NCBI GenBank assembly: GCA_033060915.1
Contig: CM065380.1
Location: 42,565,001 to 42,629,000 of the forward strand
DNA length: 64,000 nt
Direction: 5' to 3'
DNA from: Euryodendron excelsum
Taxonomy: Eukaryota > Streptophyta > Magnoliopsida > Ericales > Pentaphylacaceae
Below the pieces are notes generated by a model. That model saw nothing but the letters and a program-made list of their open reading frames with translations. It had not been told where the DNA came from and did no database searches. Made by a program: the position numbers and the translations under genes. Of this stretch, positions 20,397-33,535 are shown piece after piece (position 1 is the stretch's first letter; each line of letters starts with the position of its first letter).

Positions 20397-23393
20397 TTCG
20401 TTTTACGTTTCTGCACTTCCCCCTCTCTCTTCTCTCTCCTAACCCACTTGGGTTTTCTCTATTTTAATCCCCCATCTCTTTCCCCCCCCCCCTTTCTTTG
20501 CATGCTTGAAACAAGGGGACTCTAGGTCCGTATGTAGGTTTAGACTATTGGAAGGTCACCATGTCAGGGGCTTTCTTTTAGGCTAACCGAAGACCACGTG
20601 GGTTCGGCCCCCTTGATTATGTGGTGAAGCCTTAACCTTGTATGTTCACGACCCCAAATTTGCATTGTGCATATCATGATCTTGCATCTTCCAAAAACCG
20701 TTTTCAAACTCGTTTTCAAAGCTTGCATTAAACTTGTTTACAAAATTGCATCAAAATCTCCTTTTTCAAAACATGTTTTCAAAATCACAATCCTAGAGTG
20801 ATTCTAGCTTTTTCATGGCTAGGGTTGCTTTAGGAAAGTGTTACATTTAAAGTGACCAATATGGTCCATATTTTCAAAATCTTTGTTGCTTTCAAAACCA
20901 CTTTCTTAAAGTAGTTCTAGCCTTCTTATGGTTAGAATCGTTTTAGGAAAGTGAGACATTTTTATACCTTCTAAAAACTCTCTTTTCAAAAGTCTCTTTA
21001 CCTAAAAATCTATTTTTCAACATACTTTCCTAAAACTCTCATTTCCAAAGTTGTTTTCAAAAAATTCCCTCCAAAGATTTATTTTTCAAAACTTCTTTTT
21101 AAATTCCTTTTCAAAATACTCTCCCCAAAATCTACTTTCTAAAAACGCTCCCTAGAAAAAAATCTTTCCAAAAACTCTCTCCAACAATCTTCTACCAAAA
21201 TTCACTTTCCTAAAAACTCTTCCCAAAATCTTCCTTCTAGAAACTCCTCTCTAGGGTTCCCTTCTAAAAATCTTCGTTTCCAAAAACGCACTTTCCAAAA
21301 ATCCTTTTTCTTGGTGCGCAAGTCAAGCCCTAGAACTCACAATTAGGAAATCTTAATTTTCTTTCCAAAAACATGGTTTTCAAACTTGCCTTAAAACCTA
21401 GGTTTCCAAAACCTTTTGTTTTCACATCCAAACCATACACATTTTCAAAATCTCTTTTCTACTTCAAAACTAGAGCCTTCCAATCTAGGGTTTCTAAAAC
21501 CTTCCTTTCCAAATCCTTGTCAATTCCAATCTTCTCTTTAGGAAACCAAATTCCAATTTTTCCTTTAGGAAACCAAATCCCATCTTTTCTTTAGGAAACC
21601 AAATCTAATCTTTCCGTTTAGGAAACTAGATCCAATCCTCCGTTTTTGGAAACAAAATCAAACACTTCTTCTTAGAAACGAAATCCAATCCCTTCCTAAT
21701 CCAACTCTTTCCTAACTCAATTCCTTCCTAATCTTCTACTTTTCTAAATCTTAAGTTTTCAAAACTTGAACACAAAAATCTTTCCTAAATTTTAAAACTC
21801 AATTTCCACATCTTTCCTAATTCAACACTTTCCTAATTCTAACCCTTTCCAAACCTTAACTTTCCAAATCTAAGTTTTCAAATCTTTCCTAAATTCAAAC
21901 CTTTCCTAATCTCAAGATTTTCTAAAACTAAAACTCTAAAACTTTCTAAATCTTAAACTTTCTAGATTTCAAATCTTTCTAAATCCAAAACTTTCTAAAC
22001 TCAAAACTTTCTTATTTTCAAAACTTCCTTGTTTTCTAAACTTTTCAATTTTCAAAACTTCCGTATTTCAAAATATTCCAAATTTAAAACTTTCCTAAGT
22101 TTAAACATTCCAAATTCCAAACTTTCCTAAGTTGAAACTTTCCTAAATCTAAAACCTTCCTATGATGAACATTTCCTAATTCGAAACTTTTCTAAAACAA
22201 AATTTTCCTAAAATGACGCTTTTCTATTTCAAAATTTTCCTAATCCGAATCTTTCCAAAATTTCAAGCTTTCCTAATCTTCCAAGTCCAAGTATTCAAGT
22301 CAATTCTTCTTTAAAATCTTTCCAAGTCAAGTTCAATCCTTCTTTTTTAAGTCTCAAGTCTTTCTAGGTTTTCTAAAACCAAGTCTTTTAAAATCAAATC
22401 TTTTCAAATCTTCCAATCAAAGTTCAATCTTTCAATCTTCCAATCAAATTTCCAATTCAATCTCTTTCTTCCAATCAACTCTTCTATTTTCAATTGAACT
22501 CTTGTCCAAACTACGACTGACCTGATTCCTCCAAAAGGATACGTAGGCACAACATTTTTCAAATCTCAAATTCCACAATATTTGTCAAATTTCAAATTCC
22601 ACAACATTTTTCAAATCTCAAATTCTATAACATTTTTCAAATTTCTATTTCTACAACTTCTTTCCAATCTCCAATCTTACGATTTTCTTCAAGTTTCCAA
22701 TTCCATGACCTATTTCTATTTTCAATCTTCAATTTCAATTTTCAAAATCTTTTTTCCAAATTCAAACTTCTATCTCTTTCTTTTCAAATCAAATCAAATC
22801 AAATTCTTTTGAAATCTATTTTCAAATCAAGTCTTTTTTCTTGCACTTGCATATCATGCATCATGTTAAATTTCTTTTTAAACATTTTTTTCAAAGTGGA
22901 TAGGATTGAACATTAGTTAGTTGGAGACTCTCGTAGGTGAATCTAGGGTAGATTGAAATGTAGGTACCGAAAGGGCGAGGTAGGGTGATGGCTTAGTGCG
23001 TCTTCCCTACACGTAGCCAACCTCCGAAACTAGGATCACTGTTTTCGAAATACCAAAAGGAGTTATTTTCTAAAAAGGGCTAAATGTTTTTCAAAGGTTG
23101 CCAAACAACCTGTTTTTCTTAAAAACCCTCTCTTGAGGAGATATTTTCAAAATCGTTTTCCAAAACCCTAAGTGTAGTTTTCGGATTATGCTTAGTTTTT
23201 AGGTGACCTAACTCACCTTAATCAAGTTAGGTGGCGACTCGAAATTTTTTCCAAAAGCCCTTTATTCAAAATCAATTTTCAATTCAAACCTAGTCGCACT
23301 CATTCTTCTAGGAGGGTGAGTTCTAACGAGAGAGTACAGCATTTTTCCTGCTTGTGTGTGTATTCCTCGAGTGCGAAAAATCTGGGCGCAACA

Positions 23394-24592
23394 AGATCTT
23401 CAGCCAAGGTATGACAGGTAGATGCTTCTCCTGAAGTTCCAAGTGAGTTGGTGGCAATGATGTAATTGTCAACTTTCTTGACCGTCTTGCCATCATTTGT
23501 TTGCTCCGTAGTTTCTCTAACAAGCCAATTGGGTAGCTCGTCTTCTTCCAGCTTGATAGATCAAGCCCGGGGTTTTCCGCTCTGGCGTCCAACTGTGGCT
23601 CGGTGTTCCTCAGGTGTACACAATGGGGGATTCTTCTCACTTAGTTTGGACAGCTCCTAGCCAATCTTCTTCACAGATTCATATACGGGTTCGTCTTCGG
23701 GGACCGGTATGTTATCGGGGTTAGACCGTAACCAAGCATGACACTGCTTCGTATCTTCGTATTCCATTTCCTCCACATCCTTGTAATATATCTCTTGGCA
23801 TGCAGCAAAATAAACCTTATTGTTACCAAACTTTGTAATGACATTGATAGTGGGATCCGATGGAGGGCTTGTAGTGACAGTTCAGGAAGGATTCGCTGGT
23901 CGTAAACCGATGATCTCGTTGTCTATCAGGTCTTGAATCTTATGTTTGAGGGTCCAGCATTTTTCGATGTCATGTCCATGGCCACCTGAATGGTACTCGC
24001 AATACGCCTTTGGGTTAAAATGAGGTGGCAGAGGATTAGGTCGAGGTCGAGGGGGTATAGGTTTTAGATATCCTGCGGCTAGGAGACCAAAGTATATTGT
24101 GGTTCGTGTATAGGCAAGTTTAGTGAAAACTCGATCTTTTGGTCTCATTTGCCTAGGTATCCTAGATGACCTAGAAGGGTGGGGATCAAGTTCTGGTGCA
24201 ACGATTATTGGATTAGTGGTTTGGGAATTGGAGGAGCTTCAGGTTTTATGTTTTAAAGTGGGACAATTTCTAATGTCAAGTCCTAGCCGATGGGACTGGT
24301 ACTCATAGGATAGATTATAGGATTCAGGGGTGTGGTTAAAAGTTAGTTTGAGAGATGCCAGAATGCGACACATGACCTATGGAGATTGTTGGCGAGCTAT
24401 GGTCGGGGCATAGTCTTGGTCTTCCTTCTTCATCTTTTTTCGTCCATCATGGGTTTGGGCTTGCGAGGACTCTACTTGCTCATGGGTTGCGTGGGATAAG
24501 AGTGAAGAAAGTATGCCTTCCATTTTGGTCTATCTGACTCCTTTTGCCTCCACTAGTAGTAGAGTTAAGGTATCGAGAGTAAGCGATTCCAT
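23394..24592 (-). pseudogene. R2 gag (same capsid deletion), interrupted by P
   Basis: Minus-strand gag with ATG at 24592-24590 (MESLTLDT). It carries the proline-rich YLKPIPPRPRPNPLPPHF and the zinc-knuckle-like C-YHS-GHDIE-C with LKHKIQDLID near 23900-24060. Frameshifts and stops break it into several frames. As in R1, the N-terminal part joins directly to the post-capsid part. The C-terminal region ends at 23394 where P inserted; the remaining R2 interior should lie left of P. Confidence 0.82.
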
Positions 24593-26059
24593 GGGCGCTT
24601 CTTAGCTTTTGGCCTGTAAGACAGGGGGAATAAGGAGAGGTACGTGAAACCAACAAAGGAAAAGAGTCAGTGTTTTGTCTTGACAAGTCTTTATGCAATG
24701 CATGTTCTAGGGTGCCCTTCTTTAGGAGGGAAACTACATATGGTGCATTGGCTCACTTTTGGAGATCGGAGATTTGCCACTGTATGCAAGTACTTTACCA
24801 TCAAATGGGAACCCTCATTCATGTGTGCATTCCTCCGTCCATTCATTTATGGGGAATAAAGAAATACATTTAACTCTAGGTTTAATATACAACATAATCA
24901 AAATGCATTTTAATGGGGGAGGGGGAACATTTTCCTTTGGGGTTCCACCTATCTAGTTTTACAAAGGAAAACCTAAACTACTCTTGAGTCTTTGGATTCG
25001 CCTTCGTTGGATTTGCTGTTGAGGAGGTCGCTGAATAACCTTGTTGATCGATTGCCCTTTGTCTTGATGGCAATCCTATCTCTGTGAGCATAGAGGGATT
25101 GTGGCTCCTCTTATGAGGTGACTTATAATGCATGCAATGAATCCTTAGGGTTAATGTGGGAACCCTTAGGATTTGAGTAGGTTTAATGCAAGGGAGAGTG
25201 ACCTAGGTGTTACTCTCAATGGATTGATCATATGCATGAGAATGCAGTGACTTGATTTACTTAGAACTCTCGTCTTGACATGGAATATAGAATGCATGAA
25301 GATGGATGCATAGAGTATAAGGAAACAGAACACAGCTGAAGTACATATGCATGTATGAGCAATTAGACAATCATTATAACAGTAAGAACAGTCATTATAA
25401 CAACAGGAATAAACAGGTATAAATGAAAGTAAGAACAGTCGCCCTTTCCTCCATGGTTTTGGAAAATGGTGCACGTGTCTTAAATCCGACAGAGGTTCAG
25501 CTATGCAAGGTGTTTATATAAGTATGAGGTTGAGGGTTGACTAATGCGTCCTAAAGAGGCTTGGTCCCTAGATCTTCAAACCTAGGCCCACTCCCCAAGG
25601 TGATGCCATGATCGGTTGGTGATCCGAGCGGGGGAACTATCAAGAGGTCGTAGGCGAAGAAACTGACACAGCATCTTACCCACAACCAATATACAGTTCC
25701 CTCTTTCTAACTAGAAGGGTAATATCAGGGTACAAATGTAAGTATACAGAATGTAAGTGCACATGCAGTGTGTGTGTGATATTTGAAAGTAGAGGAAAGA
25801 GTCCAACAACTCCCATTCATCTTGTTCATCACATTCATGCATAGCAGTTAATAAGATTTAAACAAAAAATGCAAGAGTTAGTAGGTAGATGGCAAACTTA
25901 ATACAAGATAATACAAATAAATGCACGTTTCTTTTTTTTTTAAACAATTTTGAAATTTTGGTTTTGAGAATTTAAAGTGAATAGGATTGAACAAGTTAGT
26001 TGAAGACTCTACATGGGTGAAGGGTAAAGAGACATGACTACGACCTAACCCTTTAAGTG
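24593..26059 (-). mobile_element. R2 leader with candidate 3' splice site
   Basis: Non-coding leader matching 9260-10714. On the minus strand a branch-like CTGAC near 24660 and a pyrimidine tract precede CTGTCTTACAG|G, with the last intron base at 24614, 22 nt before the gag ATG. No open frame of interest. Confidence 0.68.
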
Positions 26060-26077
26060 TCCCCAGTGGAGTCGCTA
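26060..26077 (-). other. R2 primer-binding site
   Basis: The minus strand reads TAGCGACTCCACTGGGGA, two bases after the LTR end at 26080. One change (TGG to TAG) from the R1 site. It fixes the LTR at 26080-30698 as a 5' LTR. Confidence 0.92.
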
Positions 26078-28812
26078 GCTGTCGCGCTTAGATTTTTCGC
26101 ACTCAAGGAATACACACACAAGCGAAAAAAATATTGTACTCTCTTGTTAGAACTAATCCTCCTAGAAGAATAAGTGCAAGTAGGTTTGAATTAAAAATTG
26201 ATTTGAATGAAGGGCTTCTAGAAAAAGTTTGGAGTCGCCACCTAACTTGATTAAGGTGAGTTAGGTCACCTAAAAACTAAGCACGATCCGAGAATCACAC
26301 TTAGGGTTTTTGAAAATGATTTTGAAAATACTACCTTAACAGAGGGTTTTTAACAAAAGAAGTTGTTTAGCAACCTTTGAAAAATATTTAAGCCCTTTTT
26401 AAAAATAAACTCCATTTTGGTCTTTCAAAAACAGTGATCCTACGTTCGAAGGTTGGTTACGTGTAGGAAAGACACACTAAGCCATCACCCTACTCCGTCT
26501 TTGCGGTACTTACATGTCTATTCACCCTAAATTCACCTATGAGAGTCTTCAACTAACAAATGTCCAATCCTATTCACTTTAGGAAAAGAATGTTTAAAAA
26601 GGCCTGATGCATGATCTGTAAGTGCAAGAAAAAGAGAGTTAGAGAATAGATTTGAAAAGAAATTGATTTGATTTAAAAAGAAATTTGAAAAGATAGATTT
26701 GAAATTGGAAAGTTTTAGGAATTGGAAATAGAGATTTGGAAATAGAAATTTGGAATTAGAAAAATAGATTATGGTATTGAAAACTTGAAGAAGATTGTAA
26801 AATTGGAGATTTGAAAGAAGTTGTGACCCAACCCATAAGGGTTGCCTACGTATCTTTTTTGAGGAATCAGGTCAGTCGTAGTTCGGACAAGAGTCCAATA
26901 GAAAATAGAAGATTTGATTTAAAAAATGAATTAAATTGAAATTTGGATTTGATTTGAATTTAGAATAGAAGATTGGAATTTGAAATGAAAGAGATTGGAC
27001 TTTGATTTGGAAAGATTTGAACTTGTTTTGGAAAGATGGAGTTTTGAGAAACCTAGACTTAAGAAGATAGGATTTGGACTTGAGATTAAGAAAGATTTGA
27101 CTCAAATGTTGGACTTGGAAGATTAGAAAAGATTGAATTTAGGAAGGGTTCGAATTCGGACAGGTTCGCATTCGGAAAGGTTCGAATTAGGAAAGTGTCA
27201 TTTTAGAAAAGTTTTGAATTAGGAAAGTTTCATTTTAGGAAAGCTTTGGTTTAGGAAATGTTTCGATTTAGGAAGGATTTCATTTTAGGAAAGTTTTGAA
27301 ATTGGAAAGTTTTGAATTTGGAATGTTATGAAATAGGGAGGTTTTGAAAGTAAGAAAGTTTTGAATTTAGAAAGTTTTAAATTTGGAAAGATTTGAAGTT
27401 TAGGAAATTTTAGAATTTAGGAAGTTTAGGATTTGGAAAGGTCAAGATTAGGAAAGGGTTGGTTTAGGAAAGATTTGGAAGCTTAAAATTTAAGAAAAGA
27501 TTCAAAAGTTTAAGTTTTGGAGACCTATGGTTTAGGAAGAGTGAATTAGGAAAGGTTTAGACTAGGAAGGATTGAGATTCCTATTTCCTAAAACAAGGGA
27601 TTGGAGTTTGTTTCTAAAAAAGATGGTTTGATTTTGTTTCCAAAAAAGATGGTTTGATTTTGTTTCCAAAAACAGAGGATTGGATCTAGTTTCCTAAAGG
27701 GAGAGATTGGATTTGGTTTCCTAAAGGGAAGATTAGATTTGGCATGGATTTGGTAGGTGAAGTTTTAAAAACCCTAGATTTGGAAGACTATAGTTTTGAT
27801 GTAGAAAATGGATTTTGGGAACCTATGATTTAGATATAAAGAAGGAGATTTTGGAAACCTAGGTTTTAAGGCAAGATTGAAAACCATGTTTTTGGAAAGA
27901 AAAATTAGGGTTTCCTAATTGTTGGCTCTAGGGCTTAACTTAGGCTCTAAGAAAAAAGATTTTTGGAAAGTGAGCTTTTAGAAAGGAAGATTTTTTGAAG
28001 GAAATCCTAGAGAGGAGTTTCTAGAAAGTGAGTTTTAAAGAGAGAGTTTTTAGAAAGATTTTTGGAAGGAGATTGTTGAAAAGAGTTTTTGGGAAAGAGA
28101 TTTAGGGAGCGTTTTTAGAAAGTGAATTGTGAGGAGAGTGTTTTGGAAAAGAGTTTAAAAAGAAGTTTTGAGAAATAGATTTTTGGAGGGAGTTTTTGAA
28201 AACAATTTTGGAAAGGAGATTGGAAAGATTTTTTAGAAAATATGTAAAATATCTCACTTTCCTAAAACGATTATAAAAATAAGAAGGTTAGAACCACTTT
28301 AGGATAGTGATTTTGAAAACAATGATTTTGAAAATATGAACCATAATGGTCACTTTAAAAAGTAACACTTTCCTAAAGCAACCCTAACCATGAAAATGCT
28401 AGAATCACCCTACGATTGTGATTTTGAAAACAAGTTTTGAAAAAAAAGGTTTTGACGCAAGTTTGAAAACAATGTTAATGCAAGTTTTGAAAACGAGTTT
28501 GAAAATGAATTTTAGAATAATGCAAGATCATGATATACTCAATGCAAGTTGGGGTCATGAACATACAAGTTTAAAGGCTTCACCACATAATCAAGATGGC
28601 CGAACCCACGTGGTCTCTGGTTAGACTAAAAGAAAGTCCCCGACACGGTGACCCTCCAATAGCCTAATCCTACACATGGATCGGGAAATCCCTTATTTCA
28701 AGCATGCAATAAAGGGGGGGGGGGGGAAGAAGATGGAGGATTAAAATAGAAGAAAACCCAAGTGGGTTAGTAAAGACAAGAGAGGGGGAAGATGTGTAAA
28801 CTTAAAGAGAAA

Positions 28813-28823
28813 GCCTACCTTGT
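28813..28823 (-). other. R2 conserved 5' splice site
   Basis: Minus strand CACAAG|GTAGGC with the G of GT at 28818. Together with the acceptor at 24614 it outlines a 4205-nt leader intron that includes the primer-binding site. Confidence 0.6.
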
Positions 28824-29136
28824 GTCTTGTTTATTTTGCTTTGCTTTGCGCGCTTTATTTTTCTTGCTTTACTTCAATCTTCGCTTCAGTCTTTGTCTTG
28901 ATCTTCAAGAGCTTGTCTTCAGTCTTCAAAGCTTCGTGGTTGCAGCAATCCAAGTCTTCAATGGAGGCTTTGGAGGCTAGTGTATGAGTGTATAAGAGTG
29001 TGTATGAGTGTATAGGAGGCTAGGGTTTGGAAAACCTAAAGAGACTAGAGTTTTGGGAGGCTATGGGCTCTGTGTATTGAAAAGTAGGGTTTTCAAACTA
29101 AGCTTGTGGACCCTTTTTATGCTGAAAGAGGCTTTG

Positions 29137-29263
29137 TATTTATAGGGAGAAGAATGACTTAGCGCCTGTTGCAGTGGCACCAGACTAAAAAACCTTCTAG
29201 CGCCGCTAGGAGTGGCGCCAGGCCAAATATTGGCTTGGTGCCACTACTAGTGGCGCCAACCAC
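29137..29263 (-). promoter_or_regulatory. R2 LTR promoter module and TATA box
   Basis: TATAAATA at 29144-29137 on the minus strand with GGCGCC/AGTGGCGCC palindromes upstream at 29161-29263. Confidence 0.7.
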
Positions 29264-30698
29264 TTAGGAAAGTTTTAAGGTCGGCAAGCAACATATTTTC
29301 AGAAGATTTGGGCACCTGTACTAGTGACTACCATGCAATTTTTAGCCTGGCTTTACTAGGAGTGGCTCCGAAAGGTCCGGAAAGGATTTAAGGAACCAAG
29401 AATGGCCCGAAAAGCCGGAAAGGGACAGGAACCCTCAGAATAGGGTCCTAGAGGTATTTGACTTGAAAAAGGATGCCAAGAATTGTTTGAAGGGCTGACT
29501 GGGCTATTAGGGGCAAAACGGTCAATCGGGCCGGAAAGCTACCAGGACGGCCTCAGAATGTCCTGGAAGAAGACTCGAGATTTGGAGACATTATTTAGAA
29601 TGTTCCCAAAGGTTACCGGTTTGATACCCAGAGCCGGTATGGTTGGAAAAGGCGACCGGCCAACCAAGGGTAAAACGGTCATTTCGCACCGGGTTTGCCG
29701 GAACTGACTTGGAATGATTTGGAAAGGTAATGAAAGGTTGAGAATGCTATAGGAATCATTCTTGGGAGGTTATCGGTTTGATACCCAGAGCTGGTATGGT
29801 CCTCGGGGCGCTTGGATGTCTAGGGGCAAAATGATCATCTTGACCGAAAAGTATCGGAATTGGCTCGAAACTGACTAGAAGGCACCTAATCATGCCGGAT
29901 TGCTTTTAAGACAATCTTGGAAGGGTGGACTTACCGTTCTAAGGACTTAGGTATTTTCTCGAGAAACGTGCCGAAAATGGCCCTAGAGGCAGTTTGGTTA
30001 TTTTTCACCGAAGTGAGTTTGCAGGCACCGGTGTTGACCTGGGTTTTGAGTTTCTCCGCCACTCTGACGACGGTCCCGTGATATAGGGGTTTGTTGGTAA
30101 TTCCCTATATCGACTTATTTGCGAGTATTTTCACTACTCTAATAGTTGCGATGTTTGCGAGTACTTCCGCTACTCTGACGGTTAGCGATCATTCCCGAGA
30201 CTGCCTAATCTCGAGAAGCTGCTAAAGGGACTTAGCGCCTGAGGAATCAACTTTTTCGAAAGGCGTGCTGAAATGGACATTTTTGCATTAGCAAGGTAGC
30301 AGGTGCCAAAGGTGAACCGTTTTACCATCTAGGGGACTTGGGGTCTCGTCCTGGTCAATGGGTTTGAGGGGACTTACCGTTCAGAAGAAACTTTGTTTGA
30401 AAAACGTGCCGAACAAGATAGACTTACCATCTCGAGGAATGAACTTTTTCAAGAGAGGGATTGGAATTAGAATTGGAAAAGGGGACTTACTGTCTTCGGG
30501 AAGACGTGCCTATGGGATTGGACCGAACAATGCCCACAAGGGCATTTTCGGCATTTTGCCTCTATTTGGGCCTAGTGGGCCCGCGAAGCGATGAATTGAC
30601 TGGATTAAGACTAAAATTCTAGAATATGTCCATATTGACTTGAACTCTAGTCTGGATGGACTATAGAATGCCGAGCGGTCAAAAATGGGGTGCTTACA

Positions 30699-31648
30699 AC
30701 ACATACTACACCAAAGATCACTTTTTGGTTGACGTTGAAGGCTCTTGACCTCCTTTAGTTCCTATCACTATAACCATGTTAGTTTTGAAAACTTAATGTA
30801 TAATTCTGCAAAAATAATCAAACATAATGTAGACACCCCAAACAAACCATAGAACTGAAATCATGCATTAGAAATACCATATGATACCCTTAATTAAGTT
30901 CCCAATGCAATGCAATAGCTTAAAAGTGTGCTACGGAACTTCGTCACGCCTTGATGGATAATTATGAAATTATGATATTAGGGTCTCACACTGGCGTTTA
31001 GTTATTCATCTGGTTTACTGATTCAGGTTCTTTCTTTCTTATAGGACGCTGGTGCTTTTAGTAGTCGGCTGTCTCCTCCTGAGTCAAGTTTTTTATATTT
31101 TGACCCAGACATTGACTTTGACCTTTAATGGATGCCATTTGTCACAGGCCCAGCTTCTCTTGTTCACCATGTCCTAGACATGCATTTTTTGGTAGATAGT
31201 TTAATTGTAATTTCAAATAGAATGGATATTTATGATTCAGATAGCCAGATATATGTATTGATGCATGAATAGGGGTGGATGTTTTTATAATTTAAATAGT
31301 TAGATATATGAACAGATGCATGAACAAGGATAATGTTGATGATGTATGTTTATTACATGCTCTAGGGATGATATTAAACTACATTAATGACTGTTTCTAC
31401 AGGGAGTTATGTCTTGTGTATGAGAAGCTCATGCCGAAATTTTTATACAAATGTATACACATGTGAGGAATACACTGGTTAATAAAATGAATGGGATGCC
31501 GTCAAGCTCTGCATCTTTGAAATGGCAACTTCTTCTTTTTTAGGGGTTTGGTCTTTCCTTTGGCTCAACCCTACCTTGACTGAATGATAGCATTTTGCAC
31601 CTTTCTCATCCTTTTGATCAACTTCGACGTTCTATTTTGGGTTAGTGT
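30699..31648 (-). mobile_element. R3 internal region, distal part
   Basis: The right part (31310-31648) matches R1 at about 760-1130. The left part (30699-31200) has no counterpart elsewhere in the window. It ends at 30699 where R2 inserted. AGTGT at 31644-31648 is the left target duplication of S2. On the plus strand, TTCTTTCTTTCTTATAG at 31026-31042 followed by an open stretch looks like an intron-exon border; see findings. Confidence 0.6.
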
Positions 31649-33129
31649 TGTAAGCACCCCATTTTTGCCTGCTCGGCAGTCTTCAGTCCATCCAACTTGT
31701 ATTCAAGTTAATATGGACATATTCCAAGTTTAAACCAGTTTTTCAAACATAATCCAGTCAATCAGTCGCTTCACGGGCCCATTGGGCTCAAATAGAGGCA
31801 AAATGACCAAAGTGCCCTTGGGGCATTCCTTGGTCTAATTCCAGTGGGCATGTCTTTTCGAAGACAGTAAGTCCCCATTTTAATCTCAAATTCAATTTCA
31901 AGTCCAATTCCAATTCCAATTAAATCTGGCACACCTTTTGAGAAAGTTAATTCCTCAAGGCAGTAAGTCCATCCTGTCCAACACGTTTTTTGAGAAAAAA
32001 TTTAGGAACAGTAAGTCCCTTCAAACCCGTCGACCAGGATGAGACCCTAAGTCTACGAGATAGTAGAACGGTCCATCTTTGGCGCCTGCTAGCCCGCCAA
32101 TAAAGAAATGTCTATTATTTGGCACATCTTTCGAGAAAGTTGATTCCTCAAGCGATAAGTTTACTCAGTAGCTTGCCAAGATCAGGTAATCTCTGGAATG
32201 ATTGAGACCCGTTAGAGTAACGAAAATACTCGTAAACATCGCAACTGTCAGAGTGGCGAAAACACCCGTAAACAGGTCGACATTGGGAATTGCCAACAAA
32301 CCCCTATGCCACGGGACTGCCGTTAGACTGACGGAAACACTCAAAACCCAGGTCAACACCAATGCCTGCTAGCCCACTCCAGTGAAAAATAACCAAACTG
32401 CCCCTAGGGCCATTTTCGGCACACTTCTTGAGAAAGTACCTAAATCCTTAGAACGATAAGTCCACCCTTCCAGGATCGTCCCAAAGACGATACAATATGT
32501 TTAAGTGCCTTATAGTCAGTTTTGGGCCAATTTCGAGATCCTCCGGTCAAAATGACCATTTTCTCCCTAGGCATCCGAGCGCCCTGGGAACCACACTGGC
32601 TTTGGGTTTCAAACCCGTAACCTCCGAGGGATGTTTCTGATAGTATCCTCGGCCTTATGATACATTTCTAGGTCATTTTGAGTCAATTTCGGCAAACCTG
32701 GTACAAAATGACCATTTTGCCCCTAATGGGCCAGTCTTCTCTTCCAACCACACCAGCTCTGGGTATCAAACCGGTAACCTCCTGGAACATTCTAGCTAAT
32801 GTTTTCAAGTCTCAAGTCTTCTTCTGGGATATTTCGAGTCCATCCCGGTAGCTTTCCGACCCAAGTAACCGTTTTGCCTCTAATGGCCCGGTCAACCCCT
32901 CTGACATATCTTGGCATCATTCTTCAAGTCTACTATCCCTCGGACACTATTCTAACGGTTCCTGTCCCTTTCTAGCCCTCTGGGCCATTCTTGGTCCTTT
33001 AAATCATTCTTAGACTCTCCGGAGTCACTTTTAGTGAAACTAGGCAAAAAATTACATTGTAGTCACTAGTACGGGCACCTAAATCTTCTGAAGATACGTT
33101 GCTTGCTAGCCTTAAAACTTTGCTAAGTG

Positions 33130-33205
33130 GCTGGCGCCACGCCAAGCAAAAATTTGGCATGGCACCACTGCAACAGGCGCCTGGTCAATCTTCTGTCTAT
33201 AAATA
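33130..33205 (+). promoter_or_regulatory. S2 promoter module and TATA box
   Basis: GGCGCCACG and related elements at 33130-33183, reduced by deletions compared with S1, then TATAAATA at 33198-33205. Confidence 0.65.
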
Positions 33206-33523
33206 CCGAGCCTCCTCCAGCATGAAAAGAGTCCACAAACTCAGTCCAAAAACTCTGCTCTTCGATATACAAAACTCGAAGTCCTTCCAAACCTTAGTTC
33301 CCTTTAGATTCTTTAAACCCTAGCCTCCATATACAAACCCTAGCCTCTATATACTTAACCCTAGCATACATACACTCATATACACTTATATACTAGCCTC
33401 GAAAGCCTCAATTGAAGACTTGAAGTGCTGCAACATAAAAGCTCTCGAAGATCAGAACAAACTCTTGAAGATCAAGGCGAAGATTGAAACAAAGTAGGAA
33501 AAACAAAGCAAATAAAAGAAGAC

Positions 33524-33535
33524 ACAAGGTAGGTT
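33524..33535 (+). other. S2 conserved 5' splice site
   Basis: CACAAG|GTAGGT with GT at 33529-33530, kept although this LTR is visibly decayed. Confidence 0.5.

Larger units (their letters stand above)
18263..23393 (+). mobile_element. P 3' LTR (5131 bp)
   Basis: TGTAAGCACCCC to GGCGCAACA. Contains 81-bp-type units (18500-18790), GGCGCC module (19972-20062), TATA box (20077-20084), GAAGA-rich segment (20280-20350), GT donor (20390), low-complexity tract (20690-22480), conserved block (22495-22555) and terminal hairpin with the PBS-like TGGCGACTC at 23232. The right flank is R2 gag sequence; the 5' part and 5' LTR of P are not in the window. Confidence 0.93.
26080..30698 (-). mobile_element. 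R2 5' LTR (4619 bp)
   Basis: TGTAAGCACCCC read leftwards from 30698, ending GCGCGACA at 26080. Minus-strand order: GGCGCC module (29263-29161), TATA box (29144-29137), GAAGAC-type segment (28930-28860), GT donor (28818), low-complexity tract (28500-26930), conserved block (26900-26825), hairpin with PBS-like decamer (26268-26231). A G run of about 14 sits near 28716-28727. About 0.7 kb shorter than the R1 LTR through scattered deletions. Confidence 0.92.
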
